From contig JADFUC010001889.1 of the NCBI GenBank assembly GCA_019722365.1, forward strand, positions 1,674,001-1,738,000: a stretch of 64,000 bases of DNA. Reading direction: 5' to 3'. Shown piece by piece: positions 34,995 through 46,939 of this stretch (the first letter of the stretch is position 1; every line of letters begins with the position of its first letter). The DNA is from Lithospermum erythrorhizon (Eukaryota; Streptophyta; Magnoliopsida; Boraginales; Boraginaceae). The notes under the pieces are model-generated. The model was not told the origin of the DNA. It did no database searches and saw nothing but the letters and a program-made list of their open reading frames with translations. The translations under genes were made by a program, and so were the position numbers.

Positions 34995-37480
34995 GTAAGC
35001 GAACCTAAACACGCCAAGAACTCCAAATTATTCCTGGAAGATTACACATAAAGAACATTTCGAGAACAAGAAAGGAAAATTTAGAGTCTTCTTTCTTTGG
35101 GAGTAACTAATTACCTTTTAGGCGCGAATCATGTGGTTCTTTCAGACGTGCGAAGCCTAAAACGATAAAAACTGGATTATTCTAGAAGATTACACTTAAA
35201 GAAATACTTGATACAAGAAAAGAAAGTTCTAGTGTTCTTCTTGGGGAGCAATTAATTACCTTTATGCAAGTAATCGATGGTTTTTTCTTGAAGAAAAAGT
35301 AATTCCTTATAGGTTTATTTAAGAAACCTATAAATACCTTTCTTTTCGTAGTGATTCTCATAGAAATACCACCACCTCTACTGGTGGTTAATTCAGAAGC
35401 CGAATAGGAATAGTTATTCTTTATTCTTAGAATTACAGAGCTTATCATGCACTCTTGGTGAGATTGTGAAAGAGTCAAATGAGATTCAAGAGAGCATATA
35501 CGAGAGACTCAAGTGCCTCGAGCTTCGTGGTGAGAAAATATCCAGTTGAGATCATATAATAGGTTCTCTGAAATATGTAACAATCTTCCGATATTACATA
35601 AGGATCTGTGAAGATGTGATGTAACTTTCACGCCGAGGGAAACCATGGAAAAATCCTTGTGTCCGGATGAATTTCGTTTATTTTCTTTCCTGCTTGTCAT
35701 ATCCGAATCTAGTGTTGGCATCATCCGCTTGGCTGTCACAAGATCCACGTGATCCGAGTTGTCACACCATGGGGGTCACAAGAACGGTGCGATTTCTAAC
35801 AATCAGCGTCGGAGTTTGGGCTTGTAAGTCATGGATGTTGTATACCTAGCCATTGGTATCAAACAAGTTTTACGATTGGAAAGCTATTTGTGAGGTTGTA
35901 TGACTAGGTTGAAAGCATGGTGCCACGCAACGCCGGCAGTGACTAATGGGTGAAAGATGAGATCGACCAAGCGTGTTTTTGAACATCATAGGCTGTCAAC
36001 GAGATTTCGCGGAGAAGCTCGCTCGTTGTACGGCGTCGCGCAGATTTGGTGATATGGGCGATGCTGGCTCAGACATCACGAGTTATCACTGAAGATCTTG
36101 CCGGAAAAGCCATTTGCTACGGAGGATCCCGAGGAAATTTGTGCAATGGATTCTGCGGGGCGCTGAGGGGTAACTTTTATCAAACAAGCCATATGATGAT
36201 TTGATGAATCGGATTCGAGCCCTAACTGGCGAAAATTTTGTCTAGATGATGACGGATATGAAGTGTTTTTTTTGACGACGACGGTCATGGGCGAACTTCT
36301 AAAGTGACTATCGGGTGTACAAATTGAATGTGAAAATCTACGTAGGTTTCTTGGTTATTAGAAACGATCACGCGATGACATGGAGTTTCGATGTTAAATG
36401 GACGCCGGTAAAAATTCATGTGTTGGGCGGTACTAGAAGATACCTGGAAGTTCGAAAAGCCATGAAAAGGAAATGAGTTTGTATCGAGGTCGATTGTGTG
36501 CCCCTCGCTCACGTAATACAAGACTTCGCTTAAGCGGCTTAGTTCCGGGAGTATTTATTGCGAGCAAGTGAGTCATTTCAGTGGTCCAAAGTTGGGCGAA
36601 CTTAGATTTAGGTCAGTAAACTGGTCAAGGTTGCATGAATCATCGGGTTAAGCAGGAGCGTTAAGTCGCTGCGGAGAGGTGTTTCTACCTCCAAAGAATT
36701 TAAGAATCGAAGAAAGGGAGATAAGTCAGGTTCAAACATCGAAGGTCAATAAATTGGACTAAATGGAGTTGTCGACACGGAAAGCGAAAGTTAAGAGAGA
36801 ATTAATTGATGACCAATTGCTTGAGGTTGTTCCAGGCCCGACGTAAGATCGGTAAGATCTTCAAGGCAAAAGTGTAATACGCCATAATTTGAACGCTGAA
36901 AGTGAAATTCCAAACAAGATAAAAGGATTTGGCTATGTCTCTTTGATAGTTGTCATGCATTTAAGGTTGTTCCGAGATCAGAAAATGCATCAAGTCGTGG
37001 ATCAACTCTGTACTGGAGTTCGGGATGACGAACTCGACTAAGTCACAAGCAGATCAAGTTTGAAGACGGTGATCCAAAAGTTTAGTCTGCCGGGAGATTT
37101 TTAAATGTATTTAAGCCTAAACACGAAAGAATCTCGGATTATTCCTTTAAGCATTACACTTTAAGGAAATACTTGCGTAACAAGAAAGCAAAAATTTAGA
37201 GTCTTGTCGGTAGGTCGAATGGGGATTCTGAGTCCCTGTGAACAATCTTCATGATATTATTAAAGGATCTGCAAGAGGTCGGATGTAACTTACTGCCGAG
37301 GGGAAACTGTGGTAAAATCTCATGGCCTGGATGAATTTCCGTGATTATTTTCTTTCCGTCTGACCACGTTATATCATATGTTCACCTGCTGCTGTGCATT
37401 TTGAGCTGGATTGAGTACATAATTATAAAATTACCAATAACGATATAAAATTCCTAACAGACTCAAGTATCTCGGCGACA
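34995..37480 (+). mobile_element. Decayed LTR retrotransposon with unequal LTRs
   Basis: The block GGATTATTC, GATTACACTTAAAG, AAATACTTG, ACAAGAAA, then CCGAGGGAAACC and GGATGAATTTC (35160-35700) recurs at 37105-37350, giving two LTR-like copies. The left copy is longer. It has a TATA-like TATAAATACC (35330) and its first part is itself tandemly duplicated (about 34999-35125 and 35157-35270). A primer site TTGGTATCAAACAAG lies at 35853, right after a CCA end. The interior (35.86-37.1 kb) has only mangled pol-like fragments and no intact frame. It is either a decayed autonomous element or a non-autonomous derivative. Confidence 0.55.
35853..35867 (+). other. Primer-binding site (tRNA-Met type) of the LTR element
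   Basis: TTGGTATCAAACAAG follows directly on a CCA terminus. The standard initiator-Met primer site is TGGTATCAGAG, so one or two positions are changed. Confidence 0.55.
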
Positions 37481-38512
37481 ATTCAAAATACCTATATATA
37501 TATATCAATGGGGAGCTGTATATATTGAAGAATAGTAGCGGACATTCTCTAGCTGGCTAGACACTCTCTTGTCTGTAATGTTTCTTCTTCTAATTAATGA
37601 TTTACGTAGTCTTGAATGAATTGCTTGATAATATATGGTTTCTATTCTAGTGAGGACCATATATATGCTTGAGTTCTCCCAGATAGAATAGATATCCCCT
37701 CAACTTGATAGGAGCCTAGCTTGCATGCTGAAACAGCAAGCTAAATGCATGGAATTTTGGTTGAGACAATAATAGCATATACTACTTTCAGAAGGAAGAT
37801 GGGCAATAGGCTTTTATTACATAGGAGAATGGAGAAATAATAATGCAACAATAGTACACTGTTAGGTGGTGATGAAGATATATAAAAGTCGGTTCTTGAT
37901 TACATACATCCAGAAAATCCAAAATCATTGTAGTCCTTGTTTTTGTTAAGAATTTGACTTCGAGGTAGATTCATTTTAGTGTTCGACCTTTCATCACTAA
38001 TAATAAGAAATATCTTACTCCGGTATTATTTATCAAAGGCTTTTCTTACGTATGTGTCTAAACCTTTATCAAGCCCATAGTGGTCTCATTGACCATATTA
38101 TGTGCCACATTTTTCGACAATGTGTGTCGAATAACACTAATAACTTTCGTACCCAACTTTTTTTTACAGATTCTTTCATAACGGGGATTCGCTTGCGCCT
38201 ATTCATTGAGTGCATACGGTGTGATTCCGCTAACGCATAGGCCTGCAAACCACGCCCAAGCAGCTTGGCAGGTAATTGAACTTATGACTCCACAAATACA
38301 AAGTTCACTAACTCCACCAACTCTACCAACCTTACGATATTTTTTTTCTTTCGTGATTCTTTATTGCATGACAAGAGGTGGAAGAACTTTGATATTGTAA
38401 TATTATTTATTATCCGATCAAGGATACTAGGCCAGACAGGTAATAATGAGTACATTAAGACTACTTAGAAATCTCGGTTCATCGATCGGACAATAGTTAT
38501 TATTATTAGGTT
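37481..38512. other. Intergenic, no gene supported
   Basis: Frames at 38052-38240 and 38206-38400 show no family features. The stretch 38160-38290 is GC-richer than its surroundings and may be a decayed element. Confidence 0.35.
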
Positions 38513-39060
38513 TAGTGTCCAAGGCTAATCTAATTTTGCCTATAATGATACACTATTGTAACTATAATTGCTCATGCAATACAATATTTATATTAATCTA
38601 ACAAAGAAAGGCGTTCTCGCTCTCGGTCTAAATGTTGGCGGTTCGAAAAGAAATGCGCTTCCCTTGTGTCAAGCCTCCCGATAAGCTCGAAAAGAATGAC
38701 GCTCCCGACAAATTTATCGTTTTTCTTTTTTCCTGCGAAGTCCATGCACCATGTTTTGTCTCTACCGACGATTTCGCTTGATTTGCGAGGCGAATGATTT
38801 CGGCCGATGTTTTTTTGCACTATTATTATCATTAAACTTACGAAAAATTCTATCAAATTGGGCCATGGTATGACAAGTTAGAAGAATAACAGGGCATTAA
38901 GCCCACGAGCTCGGTCCAAGTATTGAACCATATCTATTAGGTATGGCCGATGCCACTTGAAAAGAAGAATTTGCCTATAAATATAACACACTATTATAAT
39001 TTATATTCAACCATTTCAATATAATATTTATATTACTCTATCATTCTCTACCTTGTATCT
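38513..39060. mobile_element. Possible small LTR-like (TRIM-like) element
   Basis: Two stretches at about 38513-38605 and 38930-39053 share, in the same orientation, TATTAGGT, TTTGCCTATAA, a TATACACTATT/ACACACTATTATAA word and CAATATAATATTTATATTA. Between them is about 330 bp of GC-richer DNA with no intact frame. The layout fits the 3' parts of two LTRs around a short interior. No primer site was confirmed. Confidence 0.35.
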
Positions 39061-42000
39061 TCAAGAGGAGGAAGCAAGTCAATGAATTAACTTGGGAACC
39101 TCTTAAAATACATTATACCCCTTCAATCCGCTTTTAATAATCAAGCCACCATCAATTATTAATTATTTTATTTTAAAAAATAAGTAAATTTATATATTGA
39201 TTCTTCTTTGCAAATACTTTCATAATATAATTTTTTTAATAATATAAAGTAATTGAAGATAAAAATTATCTCGAGCATGCTTAAAATCAATTAAAATAAA
39301 TCAGCTGTAGCATATTGATTTTATTTGGGTTTAAAAAGTAGCCATATAATGATTTTTGGGCTGTAATAGGTCAAGTTGCAAGATGAAGGTAAAAACAAGA
39401 TGTTGAAACAATGAAATCATGAAACATGGTGATTGGTATTCCGCTGTATTCAATCACTGTTTCTGATGCTTCAGGTGTAGACACAATTGTGATCACTAGC
39501 TATGAATTTATACTAACATAGTACAGAGTCGTATGTTACTATTATCTCTCCAGGTCTGGCATTAGTCTTACAATCTGGAGGAGCTTTCATTACTTCCACT
39601 TGTTTTCTTCATATTGTCCCTACCTACGATCAATCCTCAATTTTGGAAATTATTGAACAAATTCATAATAATTTATGTTGATGTTACAGTCACAGAGTTA
39701 ATCGGCCATCCCATTAGCCAGAAGAGCCAGAGCACGGCCTCACTAAGTTGATAACGTAAGGTCTCGAAAGGCAGCATCAGTTAATTTGATCCATATTTCA
39801 TGTTCATTAATATTTAACATTTCGCGCGATGTTTTTAAGCCAAGGCCAAAATATAATTTTTGGAGATTTGGCTCCATTAAGTTGTATTGACCCCAAAAGT
39901 TTAAACGTTAAATATTAATGTAGATGTTAAAATACTAATTAAATTCAGAACCTGACGCATACCCCTCGCGACTACCGGTACTATGTCATTATTTATCGGG
40001 GACCAACGTGCAACTTTACTATATTTACCGAATCAAATCACCAATTATCTCAATACCACACATCGTAAATAAGATATCTTTTCGTGATCAATATATAAAA
40101 ATCTGTACCACTTCCTATATGATGAATTGGTTTTAGAGTGTTGACTACATACACTTTTAACATGGTACAAACCTAAACGTCAACCAAATTATATATTGTG
40201 TTGTAGCAACTTTTTAATATACTAACATACACATAATTTATATATAAATATTTTCGCAATATGGGGTCCCCAAAACCGGGGGCTCTAGGCGGTCGTCACC
40301 CTCACCGGCCCATATCCAGACGGAAAAAAAGAAAAGTTATATTAAACTGTATAAAACATGTTAGATTAATAAAATTTACGCTTTCAGTTTATTGAAACTA
40401 CGAAAAAATATTGAAATTCTCAAGTAGGTGTATTATGATGAGAAGTAGAAGTTTTCCTTTGGATTTTATCCTGTCGCAACCGACTTTTTTGTAGTATATT
40501 GAATAATGCTCTTGATATTTTTATCCTTCTTGGGTTGCAACAAAAGTAATTCCAGCCAATAGTATCTTAATAAATTTTTTACAGTCTTGGATTACAACTA
40601 AACCAATTCCAGTAGTTTTTCCAATTTTGATTAGAGATTAGTCTTGACATGCGTTTTCCACCCAACTCAAACACATGTTAGATTAGACTATTTTTACCTA
40701 ATTGGTGCAATATTATGAACTTATTATGATAAACCATAACATAATTGACTTCTAATTTAGGATATAAAATGCAAATATGGTGATCCAATTGCATGACGTA
40801 AGATTATATTATTATAAACATTACTACAAAATAAATTAACGAAGGTGGAAAATGTAAGAGGCTCGTGTCAGATAGCCGGATGCAAGGAGTCCGATTCCCG
40901 TGGTGCAAAATTTTTTTAAACATTTAATTTAAACGATGTAATTTTTTTTTGATTTTTTTAAATCTATGCCAAAACGACTCATTTTTAAACATAGCATTTT
41001 CATCCTATTAATCAATCAAAACAAGTTTATCCACTACTCTATAATCCAGAGGAAATTCATACATATTCATGATAATCTAAACTCAATTCTTAATTTATCC
41101 AAGCACTATTAATACTCAATTCGAATGAAGACTACAAAATATCATAACAATCAAAGAATATTATTAACAATTAATAATTAAAGAAGATGAATTTCAATCC
41201 TTTTTAATTTTCTTCTAAAGAAATTTCATTTACATTCTCTTTTATTGGTATAAAAACAACAAATTTCGCCCATTAAATATATACATATAGTCCATTCAAG
41301 TATGTGATCTTCAAAATTAGAGGGAGGGGGGGCAAATAGATCAAGTAAAGTTTGAAAAATAGAATTAGAGATGGTAAAATTAAAAAAATAAATAACAACA
41401 GTTATGAGGAAATGAAAAGCAAAACAAATGATGTGTGCACAAAAAGACATTGCCAAATGCCAAGTTTTGAACTTGGGATATACTTATATGTTAAGATAGA
41501 TCTCTTTTTTATTTTGAAGCTCGTCTATAATCGTTTTTTTTTTTTTAAATCTGGTGGTGCGTTTAGGTTGCATCCAGCTATGTTGTGTTATTGTAGTATC
41601 GAGACACGTATCACGATGATTAATCATGTGAATAAATTAATCATATTACAGTAGTTTGTTTATAGTTACGACATGTGTCGTAAGACACGTGATTACTTTT
41701 TTATATATGGTAATGAATTATTGATTACATTTGCATCATGAGAGGCATCTTAACTATATTAAGCTTGAGAATAAAGAATGAAAGGAGAACCCATTTTTAG
41801 TGGCCTTAGTTGGGACGGAAGACAAAATTCTTAGACTTGAGAATGCAACTCATACAGTCATGCTAGTCTTTTCCTAGTTAAGATTCTCATATTCTAATTC
41901 TCAAGAATATTTAATTACCTTTTCACAATTTTCCCCAGGGAATATATCCTTGTCATTTCCATCTATAAAGTTTTTTCATCAAGAATGAGATGTAGCAATT

Positions 42001-43485
42001 GGTTAACAGTAGGAGACTTCACAGAACATTATATAAGAGCATCATTTAATGGTTGACTTAGATCATAGAACAATTTTCATATATATTCAATAATAAGTGC
42101 CCCTCTTACTAGGGACTTAATCTTGTCATTGAAAAATAGTCCTTAAGATTGTAATTGGGCATGAACAGTCTTAAAACAGGAAAGGTAAGTACAACAAAGA
42201 ACAACCATTGCTACTGTTTCTCTTTAAGATAAATAATAATAGTTTCATTCTACTATATATACAAAGGAAAAACAGCAAAATTTAAGATGGCATTAGAATT
42301 TGGTCTTATATATACAAACTATCTTATGGAAAGCAACTGATACCCAATCAACAGTTTCAAAATATGCATCTATTATCAATAAGAATGGAGTTCAAACGTC
42401 AACATAAAATACTCTACTGGAGATCCATGTGGAGTAGTATTATCAACAAGTATAGTGAAAATCATCGACCTATAACTCTATAAGCTTATTATATATTTTC
42501 AATTATTTGTTATTCTATGATGTAATTTCCTTACAAAATAAACACTCATAAATTCCCAACTAGAGCCCCATGAAATTGGAATTTGAATATACTATCGAAT
42601 TTATGCAAAGAAAATGATTGTTGATTAATATCAAGGTATGTGTGCACTAAATCATAACAATGTTGGCAAGTAATTCCTATCCACATGCCAAAGAAGAAGA
42701 ACTAATGAGAAATTATTCTTTTAAGGCTTCCTAGATTCTTCTCAACTGCATAAAATATCTTCACATATCAGAATCATTTGATCTTTCTGCAAAGCTTGAT
42801 AGCACCTAATAAACAGGATATGTTAACAAATTGTTATCAACTAAGCAATTTAATTACTCCTTCCATCTCTAGTTGCAGATGACTAACAAGCATATAATGG
42901 ACTTTCATAATCACAATCCAGAATATAAATATGCAGGGGAACAATGAATATGGTTCAGTCTTTTGACAACCATTGAACTTCAATGCCAAAGGAATCAAAT
43001 AATAAAGGATACTGATATGCAAATATTAACCAACTACTGTTATTGAAGTAGGCTCCATACACATTGTTAAAATAAAGGCTTGGTGATTTTATAAGATCAT
43101 GAACTATTTCCATGATTCTTATCTTGAATTAATTCAAGGGTAGAACCAAGCAAGGCTTATAGCCTAATGTTATCATCCAAGTCTCCATATGAGAAGTGTT
43201 AGAAGGATTCTATAAAACATTCTCTCTCTGAAAAAAAAAAAAATCAAGAGTAGAACCAATACTTTCTGATGATTCATATAGAATAAAAATGAATGAATGA
43301 CATTGATACCACTACAAATTGTAGATGCAATCTAGGTTGATCTCTGGTTGTAACAGGCTCAAGTAGGAAATGGAGATATGTGCAGGATAATTATCACCAA
43401 CAATTGAAAGATGTGAGCAATACTGATTCCTAGTCTTAATTGGCTAAGTAGGCACAGGATTTAGGAAGAGGAAAAAAATAGATAG
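39061..43485. other. Long intergenic stretch without a supported gene
   Basis: AT-rich throughout. GC-richer flecks at 39700-39780, 39950-40010 and 40262-40325 (GGGGGCTCTAGGCGGTCG) resemble ends of decayed DNA transposons. A tRNA-like word pair lies at 40855-40910. From about 42,290 the DNA looks single-copy and may be old upstream sequence of the MYB-CC gene, now cut off by the copia insertion. That is inference. Confidence 0.4.
40852..40915 (+). other. tRNA-3'-half-like fragment
   Basis: AGAGGCTCGTGTCAGATAG is followed by GGAGTCCGATTCCCGTGGTG, a B-box/T-loop-like stretch, and a T7 run. A full cloverleaf cannot be drawn, so it is more likely a SINE relic than a tRNA gene. Confidence 0.3.
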
Positions 43486-43732
43486 TGTTATGAATATAAC
43501 TAATAATGAAGTAAATAGGCGGAGAGAATAATAAGTAAGAGAAGAATATATTTATCGTTTTATCATTGCTATTAGATACAATACAACGACGCTATTTATA
43601 AGTGCTTCCAATATATCACATATGGGTATTATTTGGTAAAGAAATAATCTAATATCTTGGTAAACAATCTATTTCTTTTCTTGCTAGATAAGATAACTTG
43701 GTAGACAATACATCCACATTACTTCCATAACA
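43486..43732 (-). repeat. 3' LTR of the 6.6-kb copia element
   Basis: 247 bp with TGTTATG...CATAACA termini. On the minus strand it is preceded by the purine-rich GGAGGAG tract. Confidence 0.7.
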
Positions 43733-43930
43733 CTCCTCCTTGATCAACAAAAAATATCTCCCTCAAGCAAAACCTTACTTTCGTAAAAAATCCCCGTCTG
43801 ATAAAAATCAAGTAAAGTGAAAAGAGCGCATTATTACTAATATACGCTATAACGTTAGTTCCTCATTAAAACCTTATCGTGAAACCCATTTGGAACAAAA
43901 CCTTGATTAAGGAAAAAGAGTACACGCGTA

Positions 43931-44185
43931 TTAACTCTCCCTCACCACTATCAGTCGACGTAGTCCTATACTTCTGGATAGCTTTTCGAATATTGAGGTA
44001 GGGAGTGACTTAGTTAAAATATCTGCTGGATTATCACAAAATCGAATTTGTTGAACATCGATTTCACCATTTTTCTAAAGATCGTGGGTAGAGAAGAACA
44101 ACAATATATTTTTGTTCTATCACCTTTGATATGTCATTCATTTAACTGTGCAACACATCTACAATTATCGTCATAAAAATCGTCA
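43931..44185 (-). pseudogene. Copia polyprotein C-terminus (RNase H end)
   Basis: The minus strand reads GEIDVQQIRFCDNPAD, ILTKSLPTSIFEKLSRS and IGLRRL before a stop at 43931. This is the standard C-terminus of copia polyproteins. Just upstream, FFSTHDL is followed by a TAG where the family has Gln (CAG), a single C-to-T change. Further upstream DDNCRCVAQLNE and HIKGDRTK match the expected EDNAACVAQLKEGYIKGDRTK-type stretch with more damage. The tail is far better preserved than the rest of the element. Confidence 0.75.
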
Positions 44186-45785
44186 GACCAACTTTCATAT
44201 GATAAATCATAATAATATAAACTGCTGATCATATCCTCAACCAAATACATCATCGACTTTCTCCTTGCATTTCAAGATTACAGAAGTTTATCGCTTAACC
44301 AACTTTGGTTAAATAGTCACTAGGGAAAACCGTATAGACAAAAAAAAAATCTAATGAGAAATTATTATATTCTCTTTAGATATACTTCGTAATTGTCTCA
44401 TTAAAACCTTACCAAGAAAACTTAGTGGAAAAAAAAAAACTCAAGTGGAAGCGAAAAAAAGAGTACAATGTATATCATATCTCCTCTTCATTCTATATCA
44501 TGTTTCCCCGACGAGATCACCGCTTTAGATTATTCAAGAAAATATTCAAATAACGCTACAAGAGTTTGTCAATATCAGACGACATGAATCACGTATCACT
44601 TGTAAGATATACATTGCACTATTACTCTGCCATCAAGTCATGTTTTCCTCGGATCAGATATCGAATTATCTCTTTGCGAATCTCATCTAATCGAGATTTA
44701 AACATTTCTATCATGTATCAAATATGATATGGATTTATACTTGCTACGGCTAATTGTCATGTATATATCTTTACAAAATATTTAATTTCAAATCCAATTG
44801 TAGACATCTTGTTTGAAAATTGTGAACTCTACAGGAGTACGAATTTATATAATTACATGCCCAATAGGCTTGTATATACCTTTATAAGGTATTTGATTTT
44901 AAATCTGATTATAAACATCTTGTTTAACAACTGAGAACTCTACATGAGAATTCTTGTGCTAACTTATTCATGATAATTTATTCAACTTAGAACTCTTCTA
45001 GAGTCTCCATAAACTATAGTCGAATCTTCTATAATATCATGAATATTTAGATCATCAATAATAACTAATCAACAAGAAAGATATGTAAGATCTATGCTTT
45101 CAATTTACACTCAAATAATTCAAGTGTTCCATACCACTTAATAAGTAAACAAATATATCGCTCAATCATATAAAATATAATATAAATTCAGAGCTAAACA
45201 TGTATCATATACTATCAATAGACTCGCATATACGCCATGTCAATAAAAATGATCATGCAACAACGCCTAATAACGTAGTCGAACTTGCAATCCATCTTCC
45301 GGATGACTTTAAATATTCAAATATTTTCATATTAACTCAACCGAGTTAAGTTCCCGGGAATATAGATATGTGTTTCATGCATCATAAATCCTTCTATATG
45401 TTTTCATGTATACGTACTTCGTTGCATGCTATATCAGAAGTCAGCTTTACGCAAATCAAGAGGTTATCTTTTGTTGCTACCAAACATTTATAATTTTGAT
45501 ATCCTCCATCACAAAGTGTATGTGACACTTTATAATTCAGTTAGTGCTGGCAAATTTTTGTGATAAATCTTATTTTAGTTATTTGCACATATACCCAATA
45601 TATATTGTAGTAGTATCATATTTGATTAGATTTCGGGTCTAAATTTCTCACTTCTATAGTGAGTTTCGTTAGACTGTACTAGTATATATTTCACTAGTAT
45701 CATATTTCATTAGACTCCGAGTCTAAATTTCTCACTTATATAGTGAGTTTGTTTTTACTTTCGATTGGCGCTTTTCTTGTCATTC

Positions 45786-45788
<3 letters not shown>

Positions 45789-45832
<44 letters not shown>

Positions 45833-45833
45833 G

Positions 45834-45886
<53 letters not shown>
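45789..45886. repeat. (TA)n microsatellite
   Basis: About 95 bp of nearly pure TA with a few G and T interruptions, inside the copia element. The plus frame across it is an artefact. Confidence 0.95.
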
Positions 45887-45887
<1 letters not shown>

Positions 45888-46756
45888 ACTCACTTAAGGA
45901 GATAGATTTTAGATCCTCATATCAAGCCATTATATGCAGCTCTTAATTTATTGTCGATATAATTCTTTAATTTCGGCTCCACCACGCTCAATGGTATAAC
46001 TAAGATCCTATTATAGTCATGAAATTTTGTTATGTGAATGTCTTCTAAACATTAAGTATAGATTTAGCTTATTCATGAGATATTATTCATCTATTTCTTC
46101 TAGAAGTGATATCTTTCTAGACCATCTTAATGTCATATCTTCAATGACGGAACTATTTCATCTATGAAATTGCGTAATCTACTAATATAACAAGCGACAC
46201 TAACCGGCCAATAACTCTAAGCACTAACACCACCGTGGAAAAGTAAAATACCTAAAAAGTAAATACACATTAGCCGAGAACCCGCCTCTGTCATCGTAAA
46301 GACCTAAGTCCTGTAAGCAGCTTCCCAACGAAAGATTCCACTATGATCAAGAATTACAAATAAGGTCTTACCGAATGCTTCCATTCTCTTCTCGCCAGCT
46401 CTATTCTACTCCAACTGAATGTATAAGCTTCCGCACTTCACTATAACACCTCTATCCTTCACTATACACTACTATCCCTAGTAATGTATCAACTACGTTT
46501 ATCTTTTTAATAAAAATAGGACTATCAGACAAGGTGTCATAGACATTGTACAATACTAAATGAGTTTTATGTAAACACCATACATCTCAAATTTACACAC
46601 AAAAATACTCTCACAAAGCCTCAGATGCCCAATACAATATACGTAAATCTCTCCTTTGTTTCAAGACCTTCACCTGCCTCAGATTAGAAGCTATTATATA
46701 GCTGTGAGGCATATCCAACGCTTATAAATTTTACTATAAACGTAAAAACTTCCATC

Positions 46757-46939
46757 TCAGAGATACAATGAATCTGGCCCCTCTTCCTTCTTTTTATTTT
46801 TGACTTGTGTATCTGTTCCTGCTGCTGCTAATGCCTTTTTCAGAATAGAATCGCATCTTCTAAGATCTTCTTCAAATAAGGCAACAAATCTTGGCGTGAA
46901 AGATTCTCTCTGGCCTCGAATAATCAAGTACCATCTCAT
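46757..46939 (-). other. Exon-like reading frame inside the copia element
   Basis: A 60-aa frame with balanced composition and ordinary codon use: GQRESFTPRFVALFEEDLRR, then CDSILKKALAAAGTDTQ and a Lys/Glu-rich end before the stop at 46757. An AG lies just before GCCAGAGAG, so it could be a terminal exon. It does not look like gag or pol and I do not recognise the family. Surrounding DNA is AT-rich and non-coding. It may be a captured host exon or a chance frame. Confidence 0.3.

Noticed and set aside
40852..40915. Possible tRNA gene
   Set aside because: Only the T-arm/B-box side looks tRNA-like; acceptor stem and anticodon arm cannot be formed, so it is kept only as a tRNA-like fragment.
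45743..45946. Ile/Tyr-repeat frame
   Set aside because: Translation of a (TA)n microsatellite.
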